Shown here: positions 1-11,730 of the stretch, piece after piece | Layout of the letters: each line of letters starts with the position of its first letter | Numbering within the stretch: position 1 is the stretch's first letter | Assembly: GCF_001649575.2 (NCBI RefSeq) | Contig: NC_051441.1 | Location: forward strand, 12,631,913-12,695,912 | Length of the DNA: 64,000 nt | Source: Kryptolebias marmoratus | Taxonomy: Eukaryota; Chordata; Actinopteri; Cyprinodontiformes; Rivulidae | Reading direction: 5' to 3' | Notes under the pieces: generated by a model | Told to the model about the DNA's origin: nothing | The model's database searches: none | Seen by the model: only the letters and a program-made list of their open reading frames with translations | Position numbers and translations under genes: made by a program

Positions 1-864
1 TAAGTATTTTAAGCTTGTCCGTGTACGGTGCCGGTCTCTACATGTTGCTAGTCGTCGTGTTGTAGCTTTACTTGTACTTTTTAAGCTGATTTGCGACGTC
101 AGTCGACGAAGTTAGGGAGGGGTGTAGGCTAGGTTCTGGCGAGGAAAGTGGTCAGGATGAACAGCAACCAGACAAATAAAGCTGCATGTATGTTCTTGTT
201 TTTAGCTGACGGTAACTTATTGTATTTGACCTTTTCAGTGGAGTCAGTACAGATTGTTATTTTAATATTTGTACCAGTATAAACTTAATAAAATCTGGGG
301 TAACGCTAGGGGTCTCCATGCTGATAGATATGCACCTTTTTATGTATTTCAGCATTCTAGGGCTTGTTTGTATCCGATCTCGCTGAATGTTTATCCTCCT
401 AAATTGGTGTTTAATCTGCAAAGGATTTCCTCTTCCTTCTTTAAAATGGCAAAAACCCGGGTCTTATTTTTCAGTACAGAAAGCTCCGAGACTAATCGGT
501 CCTTTCTGCATGGAAAATAACCCCGTGACTGGGCTGTAAGCTTTGAAAGCCACCCCGATCATTTCCTCATCAACTTATCCATCATTAGGATTTCTTGACA
601 GGGTGTTAACTTTGTTGGGTTTGCTGTTAATTGAACCCAGGATCCCTGCAGTACTTTTCCTCTCTCTGCCTTATGGAGGCTCTCCAATAACCTGTTATGT
701 AAGAGGATTCCCTGTTCTGGTGCGAGGTTAATGTGCTCTGGTGCCTACTTTTTGACATTTGTGTGGATATCGTGTCAACAAAAATGCAACCTGTTCCTCT
801 TGAGCTTATTTTAATTTACTTACAGTTTCTCCTCTCTCTCTTTTTTGTCTCATTATCGTTGCAG
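1..864 (+). other. tob1: tob1 upstream region, probably 5'-UTR intron 1
   Basis: No convincing coding sequence is present. The stretch ends in a good 3' splice site: a pyrimidine-rich tract at 822-860 followed by GCAG, with AG at 863-864. Vertebrate TOB1 genes have a non-coding first exon and one large coding exon, so this is most simply the end of intron 1, with exon 1 and the promoter lying left of the window. A CGACGTCA half-CRE-like site near 95-102 is seen, but its role is unknown. Confidence 0.5.
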
Positions 865-1079
865 GAAAAATATATAGCCCTGTGGAAGGACACGACTTTT
901 ACAAAACCAGCACTCTTGATTTTCTGAAGCTGTTTCATCCGAGTCCCGTTTGCTTTTTGACACCCTGCCTGGAGCTCGTCTGTGTTGCCAAACACGGATA
1001 AACAAAGCAGACCCGGTGGACGCGTTCAAGGTCAGACACAGCTAATCTCCACGCACCTGGAACACTTCAGCAGTTCGCT
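865..1079 (+). other. tob1: tob1 5' UTR (start of exon 2)
   Basis: This is the stretch between the inferred splice acceptor (AG at 863-864) and the tob1 start codon. It contains no in-frame ATG that would extend the protein. The exon boundary is inferred from the splice-site pattern only. Confidence 0.5.
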
Positions 1080-2123
1080 ATGCAGCTTGAAATCCAAGTA
1101 GCTCTCAACTTCATCATCTCATACCTGTACAACAAGCTGCCGAGGCGACGGGTCAACATTTTCGGCGAGGAGCTGGAGCGGCAGCTGAAGCAGAAATATG
1201 AAGGACACTGGTACCCCGACAAGCCATACAAGGGCTCAGGATTCCGATGCATCCACGTGGGCGAGAAGGTGGACCCTGTGGTGGAGAAAGCAGCCAAAGA
1301 GAGTGGGCTGGAGATCGAGGATGTCCGCAATAACCTGCCCCAGGACCTCAGCGTGTGGATTGACCCCTACGAGGTGTCCTACCAGATCGGCGAGAAGGGG
1401 CCAGTCAAAGTGTTGTACGTCGACGACAGCAATGAAAGTGGAGTCTGTAACGGAGGGCTGGACCTGGACAAGGAGATCAAGAACAGTTTCAATCCTGATG
1501 CGCAGGTCTTCATGCCCATCAACGAGCCCGTGAACGGCGCCTCTCCGGGCTCCAGCTCTCCCTCCCCACCGTTCGGCCACTCTGCGGCGGTCAGCCCCAC
1601 CTTCATGCCCCGCTCCACCCAGCCTTTAACCTTCACAACAGCCACCTTCGCTGCTACCAAGTTCGGCTCCACTAAGATGAAGAGCAGTGGGCGCAACAAC
1701 AACAACAACGGCGGCAGTGGCGGCGGCGGCGGCAGCAGCGCTGGGAACAAAGTGGCACGTACCTCTCCCACCAACTTGGGCCTGAATGTGAACAGTCTCC
1801 TTAAACAGAAAGCCATCTCCACCTCCATGCACTCACTGTACGGGCTGGGGCTCGGCATGCAGCAGCAGCACCAGAAACCCTCGGCCCTGTCCCCCAACGC
1901 CAAGGAGTTTGTGTTCCCCAGCCTGCAGGGCCAAGGCAGCCAGAGTGCTCTGTTTCCCGGGGACAGCTCGCTCAGCCTCAGCCCGCTGCAGTACAGCAAT
2001 GCCTTCGACGTGTTTGCGGCCTACGGTGGCCTTAACGACAAGTCCCTCATGGATGGCTTGAATTTCAGCTTAAGCAACATGCAGTATTCTAACCAGCAAT
2101 TCCAGCCAGTTATGGCCAACTAG
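1080..2123 (+). CDS. tob1: Tob1, BTG/TOB-family antiproliferative protein
   Basis: A single-exon 347-aa protein, close to the 345 aa of human TOB1. Tob1 recruits CCR4-NOT deadenylase to mRNAs through its BTG domain and binds poly(A)-binding protein, promoting deadenylation and restraining proliferation. The BTG/TOB domain covers about residues 1-115, with box A near 7-59, box B near 86-107 and a basic NLS-like stretch at 22-39. Two PAM2-like motifs that bind PABP are visible: NPDAQVFMP near 138-146 and [10 protein letters not shown] at 271-280. Ser-Pro sites at 155, 160 and 162 sit where ERK phosphorylates the mammalian protein. The C-terminus QFQPVMAN is typical of the family. An Asn5/Gly-rich tract at 206-222 is an insertion relative to human, while the human Gln/Pro tract near 260 is reduced to QQQ. 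The start is the first ATG and begins with the family's [11 protein letters not shown]. The neighbouring wfikkn2, luc7l3 and ankrd40 favour tob1 over tob2. Which teleost duplicate (a or b) this is cannot be decided. Confidence 0.97.
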   Translation: MQLEIQVALNFIISYLYNKLPRRRVNIFGEELERQLKQKYEGHWYPDKPYKGSGFRCIHVGEKVDPVVEKAAKESGLEIEDVRNNLPQDLSVWIDPYEVSYQIGEKGPVKVLYVDDSNESGVCNGGLDLDKEIKNSFNPDAQVFMPINEPVNGASPGSSSPSPPFGHSAAVSPTFMPRSTQPLTFTTATFAATKFGSTKMKSSGRNNNNNGGSGGGGGSSAGNKVARTSPTNLGLNVNSLLKQKAISTSMHSLYGLGLGMQQQHQKPSALSPNAKEFVFPSLQGQGSQSALFPGDSSLSLSPLQYSNAFDVFAAYGGLNDKSLMDGLNFSLSNMQYSNQQFQPVMAN

Positions 2124-3041
2124 TACACGTGAAGGTACTACTTAAGCTACTACTTTGTACAGAAACGACCAGAGATAATGTGATGGTGGAAACAAATGCA
2201 CATTTCAAAAAACAAAACAACAAAAAAAAAGTGTAAACAAAACCAGAATGTCAAAGATAAAAGGAAAAAAAAAAACGTGACTTGTTACGTGTAAGAACCG
2301 AGTTTCAAGTCCAAGAGCATGAGCCCGAGGGTGAATGATGTTGCCCCCTTGAGTTATACTTGTTTTTTCTCTGTTTTTTATTTTTTATTTCTTTTCTTTT
2401 CTTTCTTAAACGATGAAGCTTGTAGTACAACATGTCCAAGCTTGGTTACCTAAACTTCAAAATGCATTATTGTCGTTTCTTTTGCCAACCAAGCACAAAA
2501 TATTTTTTTTACGCAACTGTTTTAAGATAAAAAAAAAAAAAAGACAAAAAATAAAAAATAAAGGTAAAAATGACACCACCACAAGTTATGGCCTCTTTCA
2601 GTATTTAAACATAACTGGACATAGCCAGTTTTTCAAGAAATTGGCTTGAATAAGTGGAATTTCCTGGTCTTTTTCTAATTGTATAATTTAATTTAGTACA
2701 GAGTTTGTAAAATATCAGAGTATCTATTGTTTCTACAACATGGTATTGCATTTATATCTTTTTACTACTCCAGTGATCTGTGATGGCTGCAGCGACTTTG
2801 TTTTCTTTTTTTATTGAAATGATAAAAAACAAACCCGAATCCATCTTTAAAAACAAAACAAAACAAAAAAAAAAACATTGACTATCCTAAAGATTGTGTA
2901 CAGAATATTCCGTAGTGGTGGGATTTAAGAATATTTGCTTTTTTTGAAAAACACAAGAGTTGTATTTTCTGTTAAGAGTTTAAAAGATTTTTGCTATATT
3001 ATGGACAAAATGTAATCGTATATTAATTTTGTACCTACATT

Positions 3042-3049
3042 GTGCAATA
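3042..3049 (+). promoter_or_regulatory. miR-25/32/92/363/367 8-mer seed match in tob1 3' UTR
   Basis: GTGCAATA is an exact 8-mer complement (with A opposite position 1) to the shared seed of the miR-25/92 family. It lies about 90 nt upstream of the poly(A) signal, a favourable place for a working site. Targeting is inferred. Confidence 0.45.
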
Positions 3050-3132
3050 CTTGATAAAAACAAACGGTATAACAAAGTATTCAGAGTCAGTGTCTTACAT
3101 GTGAAGAGGGACTGATAGTTTATTAAGTTTGT

Positions 3133-3138
3133 ATTAAA
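3133..3138 (+). terminator. tob1: tob1 poly(A) signal ATTAAA
   Basis: ATTAAA is the most common variant poly(A) hexamer. A G-rich then GTTGTGGTTGTTGG-type element follows about 40-60 nt downstream, as expected for a real cleavage site. Confidence 0.6.
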
Positions 3139-3745
3139 AGAGCTTGAAAATAACACTTGTTCCCTTCGTTATTGGGGCGGCGGGGGGGTTGTGGTTGTTG
3201 GAGGCAGATTATTAGCTGTGAAGTTTTCTCAACATGTCAAGGCAGAACTACTTTTCTTTCCCGAAGAGATAAATCGGGTGGAGACATCTTATACGCGGGA
3301 CCATCTTCCAGTGTATAAGTTGCAGCATTAGCCGATACACATATAGTCCTTTAGAACGTATCTGAGCACAGTTCCTTTCCTTCCTGCATTGCAGATACAT
3401 TAACAAACAAGTTCTCCGCAACGGTTTTCACACCACGAGAGCTGTGCTGGCTGCCGTTTGCCCCCTGGTCTGAGTGTCGTGACACACGGTTAGTGGGAGT
3501 GTGTGCAGCCTGAACTGAAGTAACCACACAAGGTTGCTACAGCACAAGAAGAAAAAAAAAAAACAGAAACCTTAAGCAGAACATTGGTAAAACCATCAGA
3601 AGATCCATAACTGATATAAACCCCATTTCTTCAGACTTTAATCACGCTGATGATAGATACTCGCATTATCAGTCTGCTCAGCACTGACGCGGGTCCAAAC
3701 GAGATGCTCTGTCATAAAAGTTGCCTTATAAACGTAATAAAATGC

Positions 3746-3763
3746 GCACACACACACACACAC
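3746..3763. repeat. (CA)9 microsatellite
   Basis: Uninterrupted CA dinucleotides. Confidence 0.9.
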
Positions 3764-4512
3764 GCAGAGCTGGATAATTGTGTTAACGTAGCTGAAAGCC
3801 GAGCTGATCGGTTACATTTCACCCAGTGTCCCCAACCATGTGGCCTGTTAATGGATAACCAGCATAGGTTTTTCTTTTTTGTGCAAGGTGGAATACGATC
3901 CCTAATATGTGCATACTAAGAAAATGCTTTCCTTCCTGGAGGCTCAAGAGTAATACAGCTAGAATAAAAACTAGAAACGGTGTTTGTCCTGGACTTTGAG
4001 GTCAACTCAAAGAGAGTCGGCACAGGGATGTTCAGTGCAAAAACACATGCGGTAGCACATTTAGTTTGGGACTTTTTTCACACACATTTAGGGCTTTATG
4101 AAAGTTACTATAATTACTGGGCAAGTGATGAGTTTCAACAAGGCGTTTGGCTAATAAACCATCAGATATAACTGCTGGAGTTGAGAGCAAAGTCAAACTA
4201 AAATGCTTCAGCTGAAGTTACAAAATCAGCCTGGTTTTGTAACATGGGCTGTTTGATCGTAAAGGCTTTTCAGATGGGGTGAAATCGCCCTGACCCTGGT
4301 GGCACATCAGTGTCCCCCCCACCCCGGCAGAGCCGTCCCATCACCACTTGTCTGTCTGCGTGTCCTCTGATACACTCAGGGCCTGATAGGGCTGTGTAAA
4401 GTTCAGCCCGTGTGTGTGTGTGCGTTTTATCTCGAGCCGCTGATACAGGCACTGGTGGGAGTGTGTTTGTTTATCTTGGTCTGCGACACTATGTTTGCGT
4501 GCACGTATGACC

Positions 4513-4513
4513 G

Positions 4514-4544
<31 letters not shown>
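4513..4544. repeat. (GCCT)8 microsatellite
   Basis: Eight perfect GCCT units. It makes long open frames on both strands that encode Leu-Pro-Ala-Cys or Gly-Arg-Gln-Ala repeats. These are not genes. Confidence 0.9.
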
Positions 4545-4545
<1 letters not shown>

Positions 4546-5512
4546 GGACAAGTCGTTCTGAAAATAACTGGTGGAGGATGGCCTATTCTTGCACAGTCCT
4601 GATCCAGTGACCCTCTTATTTTAAAAATAAGAATATTCCTACTGACACTTTGCTGTAAATTGCTAGTCAGGACTGGGACTTTTAGCAAGGATAACAGGGG
4701 CAGAGAAGTGAAGTCGCACCTATCAACTCCCATGCTGTTATGCTACACATGGTGTGAATTAACAGGACATATGAGGTTGAGACCAGCGAAGGCTTTTGGC
4801 TGAAGTGAAAGAGACAGTGTAAGAGGAAGCTAGTGTAATCGCTACTAGCATTACTGGAAAATAAATCCAGTTTATGTTGTGCGAGTTTACAGAAAGTTAG
4901 CTCAAACAGCTTGAATGTTAAATGAAAAGATCAGATCTTCTGAAGTGCAAAGGTTATGGAGCTTCTTGAAACGGCCGAGGTGGACTGCTGCCATCTTAAA
5001 ACAGCTCCAGTCTTAAAAAAAGAAAAATGTAGCTATACGTTTGATTGAAAGATTTAGGATGAGAGAAAAAACATGATCAGAATGCTGATAAATGCAGCTC
5101 TTTAAAAACACAAGCGAGGTGAAAGTCTGGATAAAAGCAGATCAGAAAAGCAGCAAAGGAAGACGTGATGAGAGCAGGATGGGCACGATGCAATGTGACT
5201 GCTACAGACACCTTGCCACCGCTGATATCAACGCTAACGCGATGCCAAGATCACCGCTTGGTCCCCCAGCACCCCCTGCCTAGCGTGTCATAAAACCAGG
5301 TGGGGGGGTCGGCTCAGCCAACGAGGCCGTATGGCAATGTCACCTTTCATGGCCAAAAAATCAGTTAATGGGGTTTCGCCTTGGTCCGGCTCCACGTCTA
5401 TTTCTGGAGGCTCACTGAAGCAGATTGAACAAAGACAAGCTGGGACATTACTTCGCCGCACCTTATCTTTTTATCACGGAGGAAAGTAAAAAATATAGCT
5501 GACCATAGAGGA

Positions 5513-5597
5513 TTGTGTTCCCTTGTATCCTCTCCTGCTTTTACTGTACCTAATGCTCATTGAGATCAACCGATAACACAAAAAAGCGTCACATTCC
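5513..5597. repeat. 85-bp direct repeat, copy 1
   Basis: Starts TGTGTTCCCTTGTATCCTC and matches 6401-6485 with only about four substitutions over the first 70 bp. Its relation to the second copy suggests a short mobile or transduced segment. Confidence 0.7.
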
Positions 5598-6119
5598 AAA
5601 GGTATGCAGTAATTATATTAGCTCAAACTTATGTCACATTTAAGCTTTACCACTGTGAGGCAGGTCTCAAAGGCTTGACAGGGCATAGAGTAGTTGCTGC
5701 AAACAGTTGTGAACAGTTCTTTAGAAATGTCTATATTCTGCCGACCTTACAGCGACAGATAGCCTGAAGCTAAGCGAGAGGAGAAAGAGCATATGTTTTA
5801 CTTGATTTAAAAGTGTTTTTAGAAATTTAATAAGTGATTAAGGGTATTCTGATGAGTTTGCTCTTGCTTACTCTTTTGTTTTCTCGCATTCACACTCCTA
5901 CCCACACACACACATACACACACAGACTTTTTTTCATGTGCAGTGTTTCCTGATGCGTCTGCAGCAGCTATACTCAGCTACAAGTCCCCGGCCCTTTAAC
6001 TGCAGCTGTTCTTATCTGCACAAGAGGAGCAAAAACAAACGGACTGACACCATACTCGACCTCCCCGCCCCCTTCCAACACGTCTCGGCGTGACGTACTT
6101 TGCAGTTTCCAGGGCAGCC

Positions 6120-6345
6120 TATCGGGCCACTCCCATAATCATGCCTTGGACTCGAGTGGTGGAACAGATAACTAAGTAGCACATGTGCTGATCCAAGTCA
6201 GTGTGGAAACAAGTTACAACTTTGCAGGTTATAAATATCTGGCAGGCCTTTCAGGGTCCACTCGCTCTTGCTTATCAGAGAGAAATAAAACTTTATTTCG
6301 TACTTCATACGTTCTTTTGGTGTTGGTTTGATTGGGTCTATTAAC
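6120..6345 (+). mobile_element. Possible solo LTR (TATA box, R-like region, AATAAA)
   Basis: TATAAATA at 6230-6237 is followed only about 50 bp later by AATAAA at 6284-6289, then a T/GT-rich stretch ending TATTAACA near 6343. A TATA box, short transcribed region, poly(A) signal and GU-rich end in this order and spacing is the usual layout of a retroelement LTR and is odd for a normal gene. No target-site duplication or left TG end was found, so the boundaries are guesses. Confidence 0.3.
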
Positions 6346-6360
6346 ATGATTCTTGTAGAT

Positions 6361-6650
6361 CAGTGGTCTCCAATCCTGGTCCTCGAGGGCCACTAGAAGA
6401 ATGTGTTCCCTTGTATCCTCTCCTGCCTTTACTGTACCTAATGCTCATTGAGCTCAACTGATACCACAAAAAAAACATCGTATTCTAGAGCAGGGGTGTC
6501 CAATCCTGGTCCTGGAGGGCCACTATCCTGCATGTTTTACTTGTTTCTCTGCTCCAACACACCTGATTTGAATCAATGGTTGATTAACAGGCTTCTGCAG
6601 AACATGAAGAGGTAATTTAACCACTGAATCTGGTTGAAATGAACAAGTTT
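6361..6650 (+). mobile_element. Nested 'CCAATCCTGGTCCTGGAGGG' teleost repeat
   Basis: Two copies of the same repeat start (6367-6395 and 6489-6523) flank the second 85-bp direct-repeat copy (6401-6485). The downstream copy runs on through 'ctccaacacacctgatttgaat' to about 6640. This family is very common in fish genomes. A foldback relative lies at 37455-37680. Confidence 0.65.
6401..6485. repeat. 85-bp direct repeat, copy 2
   Basis: Near-identical to 5513-5597 and placed exactly between two starts of another repeat. Confidence 0.7.
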
Positions 6651-9600
6651 AAAAAAAAAAAAAAATTATTATTACTTTTTGTTTAAGTGCAAAATTCCAT
6701 ATCAAGAATATTATCCAACTTTTAAACACAGAAACCAATGAATCAGGTTGCAGGATTTTTTTAATGCACATTTGCAGAGAAGGGACCAGAACACCAACTT
6801 GCCAGCAACACTTAATCTGGACTAAAAGATAAAGACCAGAAGATGATACCTGCTGGGCAAAGCATTGCATTGACTTGAAAATAGAGTTGAACACAGAACA
6901 AAACAAGACAACCAACATTTCTCAGAAACAGAAGCTTTATGTTCTTTGAGCCCAACATGACCTGGAGGACTCCCAACACAACACAAGCTGTGTAAAACTT
7001 TGTCGAAGGGAGTGGTATAAAGTCCCGGCCCTACAGCATCTCACTTTATCATTTTTGTTGAACTTTGTTACAACATAAGTAAAAAAGTGTTGCTACTACC
7101 TTTTCAAAACTTTTAGGATTGAGGTCGTCTTTTCAGGTATTCAGAGTCAAAATTCATGATCAGAGGTGCTGTAACTTTGTGTGGCACAGTGTGTGTATGT
7201 GTGTGTGTGTGTGTGTGTCCTCAAACAAGAACGAAAGAGTGGGAGGACATGAGAGGAATTTTCTGAATTCTCTGGGAGCCTTCACACTCCAGAAGAGGCT
7301 GATTTGTAATCAGGAGAGATGCCAGGGCACTCGTGGAATGACTGGAGGAGAAGTCTGTTCACACAAATGCATAAAAAGAAATCATCAGTGTACACACAAA
7401 CAGCCAAACAATAAAAAAAATACAACTGCGCACTTTCTGTACCTGCTCTGAAGGGGGGAGCCGTCAAGCAGACCAAAATCCCCCTGAGGTAAATAGCTTA
7501 TGTTTTTTTTCCTCTTTTCCTACTTAATTCTTTATCTATAGGGTACATGTCAACATTAAGTCCTTTCTGGAGCTGAGAAAACATAAACACCGCTTTCAAA
7601 AAACACATTTTCTGTCTATTTAAAGCCAGTTTGGATTTCTCCTTTGAACACTTTCATGAATAATATTTGCACATATTAAAAAAAGAAATGGGAGATGACC
7701 AGCCGGCCTCAGGTCATGAAACGTGCACTTTGTTTCCTTACACTCGGGATGGGAGCGTGCAGGACTGGGCTGTTTTGCCAACAGACTTCATTTATGCTCC
7801 ACTTCTTAATGGAGGCTCTCTTTCTCTGTCGGTTCGAATGTTGGCAAACATTGCTTAGATTCATGTGGATCAGTGGGACAGGAAGAAAGAAAAAAAAAGA
7901 AGCTATCTCTGTAGTGTTTACCAGCAGAGGTGCAGAGCATCAATCATGAATGAGTGCTTCTATGTCAGGTTTGGGACTTTATGAAGTGCAAAGGTGAGGT
8001 TGGCTGAAAATGGAAACTTGTTTTTGAGCTGCAGAAGAGAACCTTTCGACGTACACGTGTCAATAAGTAATAATCCAGGAGGTTTTGGTGCAGCTGAAAG
8101 TGGAGCGAGCTGTTTGTCAGTGGACCTGTTTGGACATCACCAGGAACTGTCTCCACAGCTGGAGAAGCGCTGACTGACTCAGCGCTGAGGAATTCAAACC
8201 ATCCCACCAAATAAGGCTTCCCAGGACACTCACGTGCAGCTTGAAACACACTCTTTCCATTTGCCCTTTCTTCGTCATACACCAAGTTACCATAGCACTA
8301 AAAACCTAAAAAAAACATAACCAGCAAGAACTAAACCCATTTCTTTTAGCTGTTTTTTTCCCCCCTGTGAGAAGTTTTAATAAAAGCTAAAGCAGAGTAT
8401 GAGAGCTGTTGCTCTATCTACTGCAGACACACTAACCATCAAAACCACAAACAAAAGTCAGAAGTGAGCTTCAGCTGCATCCATGCAAAATCTGTTTCCT
8501 TCCCACAGGACTGTGCTGTTTTGTTGTCACTGCTTTGGTATTTTAGACACAAGGCCCCTATTCCCATCGACTTGACAAGCAAATCTAAAGCATTTGTTTT
8601 TTTGTAACCTTTCAGAAAATGCACATTAGACACATTTGCATTGGTTTGTAGCAAACGAAGTAGGTTTTGTAGTGTTGTTAGAAGATGGCAAACAGACAGT
8701 CCGATATACGGTGTTTGCTGATGTTATTCATTATTAATCATACGGTGCCAAAGCACCAAGCTTTTAAACACGCTGAAGTACAAGCAAAAGTGCATTCTGT
8801 TGCTTGGGAGTTTGCAACCTGGTTGCACCGATTCCCCAGTCAGAAAGCCGTTGGCTCTGTTGGCCGAATACAGTGAACAAAACTGGTCTTGTGCAACAAT
8901 CGGACAAAAAAGCATTTGTTTCACTGGGTGTTGTAGTTTAACCTCCTTCTCTGCTTGCTTTACATTTTTGTTTTTTTGTTACTTGCAGAGGATCTACCAC
9001 ATGATGTTGAACGTGCAGAAGCAGAATGGCCAAACGGCACGCTCGGGTAAAAGGATTTCTTGATTTTGAAACCATTTCACTGCCTTCAGCTAGAGCTAAG
9101 CACAACTGTCAAGCAGATGTTTTGGCTGTGCTCCACCGAACAGAGATGATTTCTTCCCCCTGACTTTGAGCTCTGATACAGCCTTGTATCAAAATGTTTG
9201 CTTTTGTGGTGGCAGAATTATTCTAGGTTCATTTGCGGTAAACAGCTTTCTGTTTTCTACCCGAAAGATTAAAAGCAGTAACTCCACATTGGCATCGGGG
9301 GCCACAGTGGTAAGGCCCGACTTGTGCAGTGATTTAGGGAATGTACCACTCACCTGTCAACCAACAGCACTGCACACAGAGGCAATAATGAGGCCCGACT
9401 TGGCAGTAATGAGAGAGATTCCTCCATCCAGCCTACATTTTCTTGCTCTGCTGTCTGTTGCCAGGAAAGCCGAGCTGGCTCCCTGTTAGAGGAAAGTAAC
9501 CAGAAAATCTAGTGTCAGCTCAAGCTATTTATTAGCAATTTCTTTTCCCTTCTTCTTCTCTGCAAGTTAAATTCATGGCTGGAAGATATGAAAGCCATTT

Positions 9601-10380
9601 TTACATATTTTGAAAACAAAACAAAGAAAGGCAAAGGCAGCTTCCTTTTATTGCTTCAAACGTATTCTTTGTAAATTTACTTTCTCCTCATATTTTGGGT
9701 GATTTATTCAGTCTCCTGACAACAATAAATGAATTGGATTCTTGTGTCGTAGTGTAAGACTTGCGAGCTAATTAAACAAATACAGACAGTCGGGTATCAG
9801 CTAGACGTAGTTACAGCTCATTTGTTAAAAGCTAATTGTGATGCAGATGAACAGAAAGAGAAAGATGGCGCTTGTTAAAATACACAAGAATCCATTTTTT
9901 GCTGTATCTGAAATGATGGTAATTATTGACGATGCAAGTTTATATTTTGTCTTAGTGGGCATAGACAGATTGCTATGACTGCAGGCACTGGGTGTAAATT
10001 AACCTCGAGCCTTTAATAACATGTGAAAACAGACCTCGATGTGTCCTTACAGACAACCACAGAGCATATCACACCACCAATGACATGTTAAAACATTTCA
10101 TTTTTGTGTTATTTTTATACAAAGAAATCAACAATAGTCACTAGTCTTAACATGTCAAATAACCACTAAAGTCTTAATGACACTGTGGAGTAAATGTCTT
10201 ACCTAAACAGCTCTGCATCAGACTGAGCTCGTTTGACATAAAGTCTCGTCTTTTTTCGTCTTTTTGTGGGTAGGTTTGGGTCACAAACATAACCACGACA
10301 AAGCACAGCAATTTTTAAGGGCGGGACTCTTTGTATTTTCAATGATCTAGGGTCCCCATTTTAAATTACTTAAGGGACGG
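6651..10380. other. Intergenic, no gene seen
   Basis: Contains a (GT)n tract at 7200-7218 and AT-rich unique sequence. The block at about 9690-9860 has several TAATTA/TAATTG-type homeodomain-like cores. No coding exon or RNA gene could be supported. Confidence 0.55.
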
Positions 10381-10382
10381 GT

Positions 10383-11730
10383 GTGTGTTGTTTTCATAAA
10401 CAAAGGAATTCATCTCAGAATATTAACAAAAGGCTCAGAGTTGGAGTCTGTAATAATTGGAACGTGGACAAGAAATGGAAATATCAAATCATAAATTTTA
10501 CCAACCCAAGTAAAAGGCTGTCAGTAGAAACACTGCATAACTTTATTGTGCATTTAGATGGGCCATTAATTTGGTGTGGTGATTTTAATGGGCAAAATAC
10601 ATTATGGAATAATTGGGATGATCACAATGGTATAATAACTGAAGCAATTATGGACAATAAAAGCTGGTTTGTCTGAATGATGGAAGAAGTGCAAGAATTA
10701 ATTATTATAGTAACAAGAACAGAATCATCAGTAAAACGTACATTAGTTTCAGACTCTTTGAGGAGCATCAGTTCAATTCCTACAGAAACAACGATAGGCA
10801 GTGACCACTAACCTATAAAAAACCAAACTGGATTTAGGAACACAGCACAAGGATACCGGGGGAGAACAGAAATAATGTTTCAGTAATGCTGATTGGACAA
10901 CATTTCTGAGTGTGAGTGATAGAGAAATAGAAAACGTGGATTTAAAAGTGGATATTGATCAGTTAAACGTGTCAATTTGTTCAACTATTTTAGAAGCAGC
11001 AAACAAATCTATACAGAAGAAAGGAGGTACGAATAAGAAAAAGATGGTTCCACGGTGGACAAAGGAATGTGAAAAAGCAATTAAGTCTAGAAATAAAGCT
11101 TTTAAAATGTTAAAAAGGAATCACAATGCTCAAACTTATTGAATATGAAAGGTTGCATGGTATTGTAAGAAGAACCATAAAAAGTGCAAAAACAGAGTTT
11201 TGGAGTAGGTTTTATAGTTCGGTGTGAAAAGAAGCAGAAATTAGTAAAGTTTGCGCAATGATAAGAAGAATAAATGGAAAAGGACAAGAGTATAGATATC
11301 CATTTCTTTAAGACGAGGAAGGAACTGCAGTTGAAAATAAGAAGATAGCTTTTATTAAAATTCATAGTTCAAATCATATTAATGAAGAAGGAAAAGGAGG
11401 AAAGGAGAATACCATCAAAGAGAACAGAGTTATTATAAGAAGAGGAAGGTGAAAATGATTTATTAAATGTACCGTTTAACAGAACTGAATTAAATTGAGC
11501 ACTGCAAAGATGGGAGATATCAGCACCAGGAAAAGATCAGATAAAACATCTTAGAGTGTCATAAAAAAACATACGTTTAGAATTATATAAAAGAGTTTGG
11601 GAGGAAGGGAAGATAGCATTGTTTGAGTCCACACTCCATACTAGTTGATGGTGGTAATGCACCATATTGGTTGTTTGCCAATCGCAGAAGAAAACCATAG
11701 AAGAAGAACAAAAAGAAGAAAGTCTGCTGT
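10383..11730 (+). mobile_element. Decayed non-LTR retrotransposon (I/Jockey-like LINE)
   Basis: Broken reading frames spell LINE signatures in the right order. WCGDFNGQ of the apurinic endonuclease domain is at 10572-10595, followed by a LNDGR-like piece near 10674. IGSDH, the catalytic SDH motif of the endonuclease, is at 10794-10808 with a stop directly after. A basic linker WTKECEKAIKSRNKAF lies near 11056-11105, and APGKDQI, at the entry to the reverse transcriptase domain, is at 11523-11543. The RT core is missing. The copy jumps to a 3' tail at 11644-11725 ('ggtggtaatgcaccat...gaagaagaac') common at the ends of fish LINEs. Stops and frameshifts show it is dead. The exact clade was not determined. 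Confidence 0.85.

Larger units (their letters stand above)
2124..3180 (+). other. tob1: tob1 3' UTR, about 1.05 kb
   Basis: An AT-rich, A-tract-rich stretch follows the tob1 stop. It ends at an ATTAAA poly(A) signal (3133-3138) with a G/GU-rich downstream element (about 3175-3202), so cleavage is expected near 3150-3175. AATAAA at 2557-2562 could serve as an earlier site. The block 2990-3140 looks like the well-conserved end of vertebrate TOB1 3' UTRs, but no alignment was run. Confidence 0.65.
3181..5512. other. Intergenic, no gene seen
   Basis: The only structure recognised is a short CA repeat (3746-3763) and a GCCT tetranucleotide repeat (4513-4544). Open frames here are short or are products of the repeats. 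Confidence 0.6.

Noticed and set aside
2413..2649. ORF of 78 codons after tob1
   Set aside because: It lies in the tob1 3' UTR, encodes a Lys run from A-tracts and has no protein features.
4270..4733. Open frames with repeated Leu-Pro-Ala-Cys or Gln-Ala-Gly-Arg
   Set aside because: They are read-through of the (GCCT)8 microsatellite.
8988..9048. Exon-like stretch with TTACTTGCAG acceptor and GTAAAA donor
   Set aside because: No partner exon, weak donor and no recognisable protein.
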